From: Marifrigoribacter sp047730175
GTDB taxonomy: Bacteria > Bacteroidota > Bacteroidia > Flavobacteriales > Flavobacteriaceae
Direction of reading: 5' to 3'
DNA length: 64,000 nt
Assembly: GCF_047730175.1 (NCBI RefSeq)
Contig: NZ_CP159833.1
Coordinates: forward strand, 558,001 to 622,000
Shown here: positions 63,087 to 64,000 of the stretch, piece after piece
How the letters are laid out: each line of letters starts with the position of its first letter
Position numbering within the stretch: position 1 is the stretch's first letter
Notes under the pieces: generated by a model
The model's input: only the letters and a program-made list of their open reading frames with translations
The model's database searches: none
Told to the model about the DNA's origin: nothing
Position numbers and translations under genes: made by a program

Positions 63087-64000
63087 TTACTCGTAAGATT
63101 TATCTTCATTTATTTCAGCAAACTGAGAATTTTTAGCTGTATCATTTTCATCAACAACCATCACAACTAAGCTTAAGTTTTCTTTGTTATAATCTGCTGG
63201 CACAGTATAATTATAGGTTCTTGTATATTCTTCAAGGGCTCCAACAGCAGGTAATTGATCACCAAAAACATCACTCAATGAAGCTCTTAACACTTCATTA
63301 TGCACAAAATTTGGTATTGGATCGCCCATTTCAAAATATACACTTTGATCTATTGAATCGTATGCATTTTTTTGAAGGTAAACAATTCCGTTTTCAACTA
63401 AATAAACTACAATTTTATCGTTTTGTCCAGAACCTTCTTCGTAAGCAATATTCACTTCAACAATAAGTGCGTTTTCTGTTAATTGAGAATTTACCCCGAT
63501 AGCTAAATTTGTAACAGCTCCTGCAAGACTAGTAACCTGAGCAATATGACTGTCATTTGGAATGGTTGGTAAACTCCATGATGTTGTTCTATCAATTCTT
63601 GCGGCAGGTAATCCATCAACATCAAAAGCAGTTTTTAAATCCTCAACTTGAGGGAAATGCATTGGATCTGCATATTCACCAGTACCTACTTCATGAATAG
63701 CCACCACTGATACTTTATCGGTCGCATCATGAACTAAATCTAATGCAGCAGTAACTCTTGGACACCATACACACCAGGTACCCGTATAATCTTCAATAAC
63801 TACTTTTCTTTCTGGAATAATAACCCTAAAGCCGACTGTATTTGTTGTGATTTCTACTCCATCTTCCATATAAACTCCATAGACATCAAATTCGCCTACA
63901 GTTGGTGATGAAAATACATTTCCTGTAATTGCAGTACCATCTACATAAAAAGTTGTGATATCTGAAACATTATCACCTGCTTCATTAATAACGCTAAACG
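63087..64000 (-). CDS. Omp28-like protein, thioredoxin-fold C-terminal part (N-terminus outside window)
   Basis: The frame is open to the right edge, so about 304 codons are seen and the start is missing. First comes an Ig/PKD-like stretch (FSVINEAGDNVSDITTFYVD), then a thioredoxin-fold domain with VVIEDYTGTWCVWCPRVTAA (CVWC active site) and HEVGTGEYADPMHFPQVEDL, and a C-terminal beta-rich part ending EINEDKSYE. This matches Omp28-related outer-membrane lipoproteins of Bacteroidota. Surface or periplasmic location is expected; no type IX sorting domain is visible at the end. Confidence 0.82.
   Translation of the reverse strand, partial: FSVINEAGDNVSDITTFYVDGTAITGNVFSSPTVGEFDVYGVYMEDGVEITTNTVGFRVIIPERKVVIEDYTGTWCVWCPRVTAALDLVHDATDKVSVVAIHEVGTGEYADPMHFPQVEDLKTAFDVDGLPAARIDRTTSWSLPTIPNDSHIAQVTSLAGAVTNLAIGVNSQLTENALIVEVNIAYEEGSGQNDKIVVYLVENGIVYLQKNAYDSIDQSVYFEMGDPIPNFVHNEVLRASLSDVFGDQLPAVGALEEYTRTYNYTVPADYNKENLSLVVMVVDENDTAKNSQFAEINEDKSYE

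Overview
The window is chromosomal DNA of a marine member of the Flavobacteriia (Bacteroidota), probably Flavobacteriaceae. The evidence is strongly AT-rich DNA, a tmRNA whose tag reads GENNYALAA, repeated flavobacterial -7 boxes (TAnnTTTG) upstream of genes, a full Na+-translocating NADH:quinone reductase operon, and families typical of the group (DUF5103, DUF3667, DUF6702, an Omp28-like protein, an archaeal-type ProS).

Region 1-12.9 kb is the end of a surface-polysaccharide (LPS/O-antigen-like) locus. It holds two GT2 and one GT4 glycosyltransferases, a left-handed beta-helix acyltransferase, a Wzx-type flippase, a DegT/DnrJ/EryC1 sugar aminotransferase overlapping a FemAB/GNAT-like acyltransferase, a multi-pass membrane protein, two tandem paralogous membrane-anchored sulfatase-like proteins, a two-part methyltransferase and a 66-residue membrane protein. 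TypA and KdsA (KDO synthesis, LPS core) follow.

Region 16-20 kb is the most eroded part. It has a 5'-truncated transglutaminase-family pseudogene with two in-frame stops, long inverted repeats, ssrA (tmRNA), a 17-bp near-copy of the ssrA 3' end 152 bp downstream, and a 30-codon fragment resembling the C-terminus of a restriction-modification methylase. Together these look like the scar of an element once integrated at ssrA.

Region 20-46.8 kb is mostly housekeeping and envelope functions: a YfcC-type carrier, rhodanese/thioredoxin lipoproteins, a MarR-YceI operon with a palindrome at the start codon, PabA/TrpG, YaaA, RluD, a PASTA protein, Ddl, CoaD, RpsT, tRNA-Glu, ProS, a subtilase, a CNNM/CBS protein, TatA, an M1 peptidase, PepE, GNAT enzymes, a Tat-exported M15 peptidase, GpmI and Map.

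Region 46.8-54.6 kb is ApbE (flavin transferase), a small partner protein and nqrFEDCBA, a coherent sodium-pump module with its flavinylation enzyme. Region 54.8-64 kb has a type IX secretion plug-domain protein, a divergent cysteine dioxygenase / PLP decarboxylase pair that predicts hypotaurine synthesis, ApaG, an NRDE protein, PruA and the C-terminal part of an Omp28-like thioredoxin-fold protein cut by the window edge. No CRISPR array, intact insertion sequence, rRNA or obvious defence system was seen.
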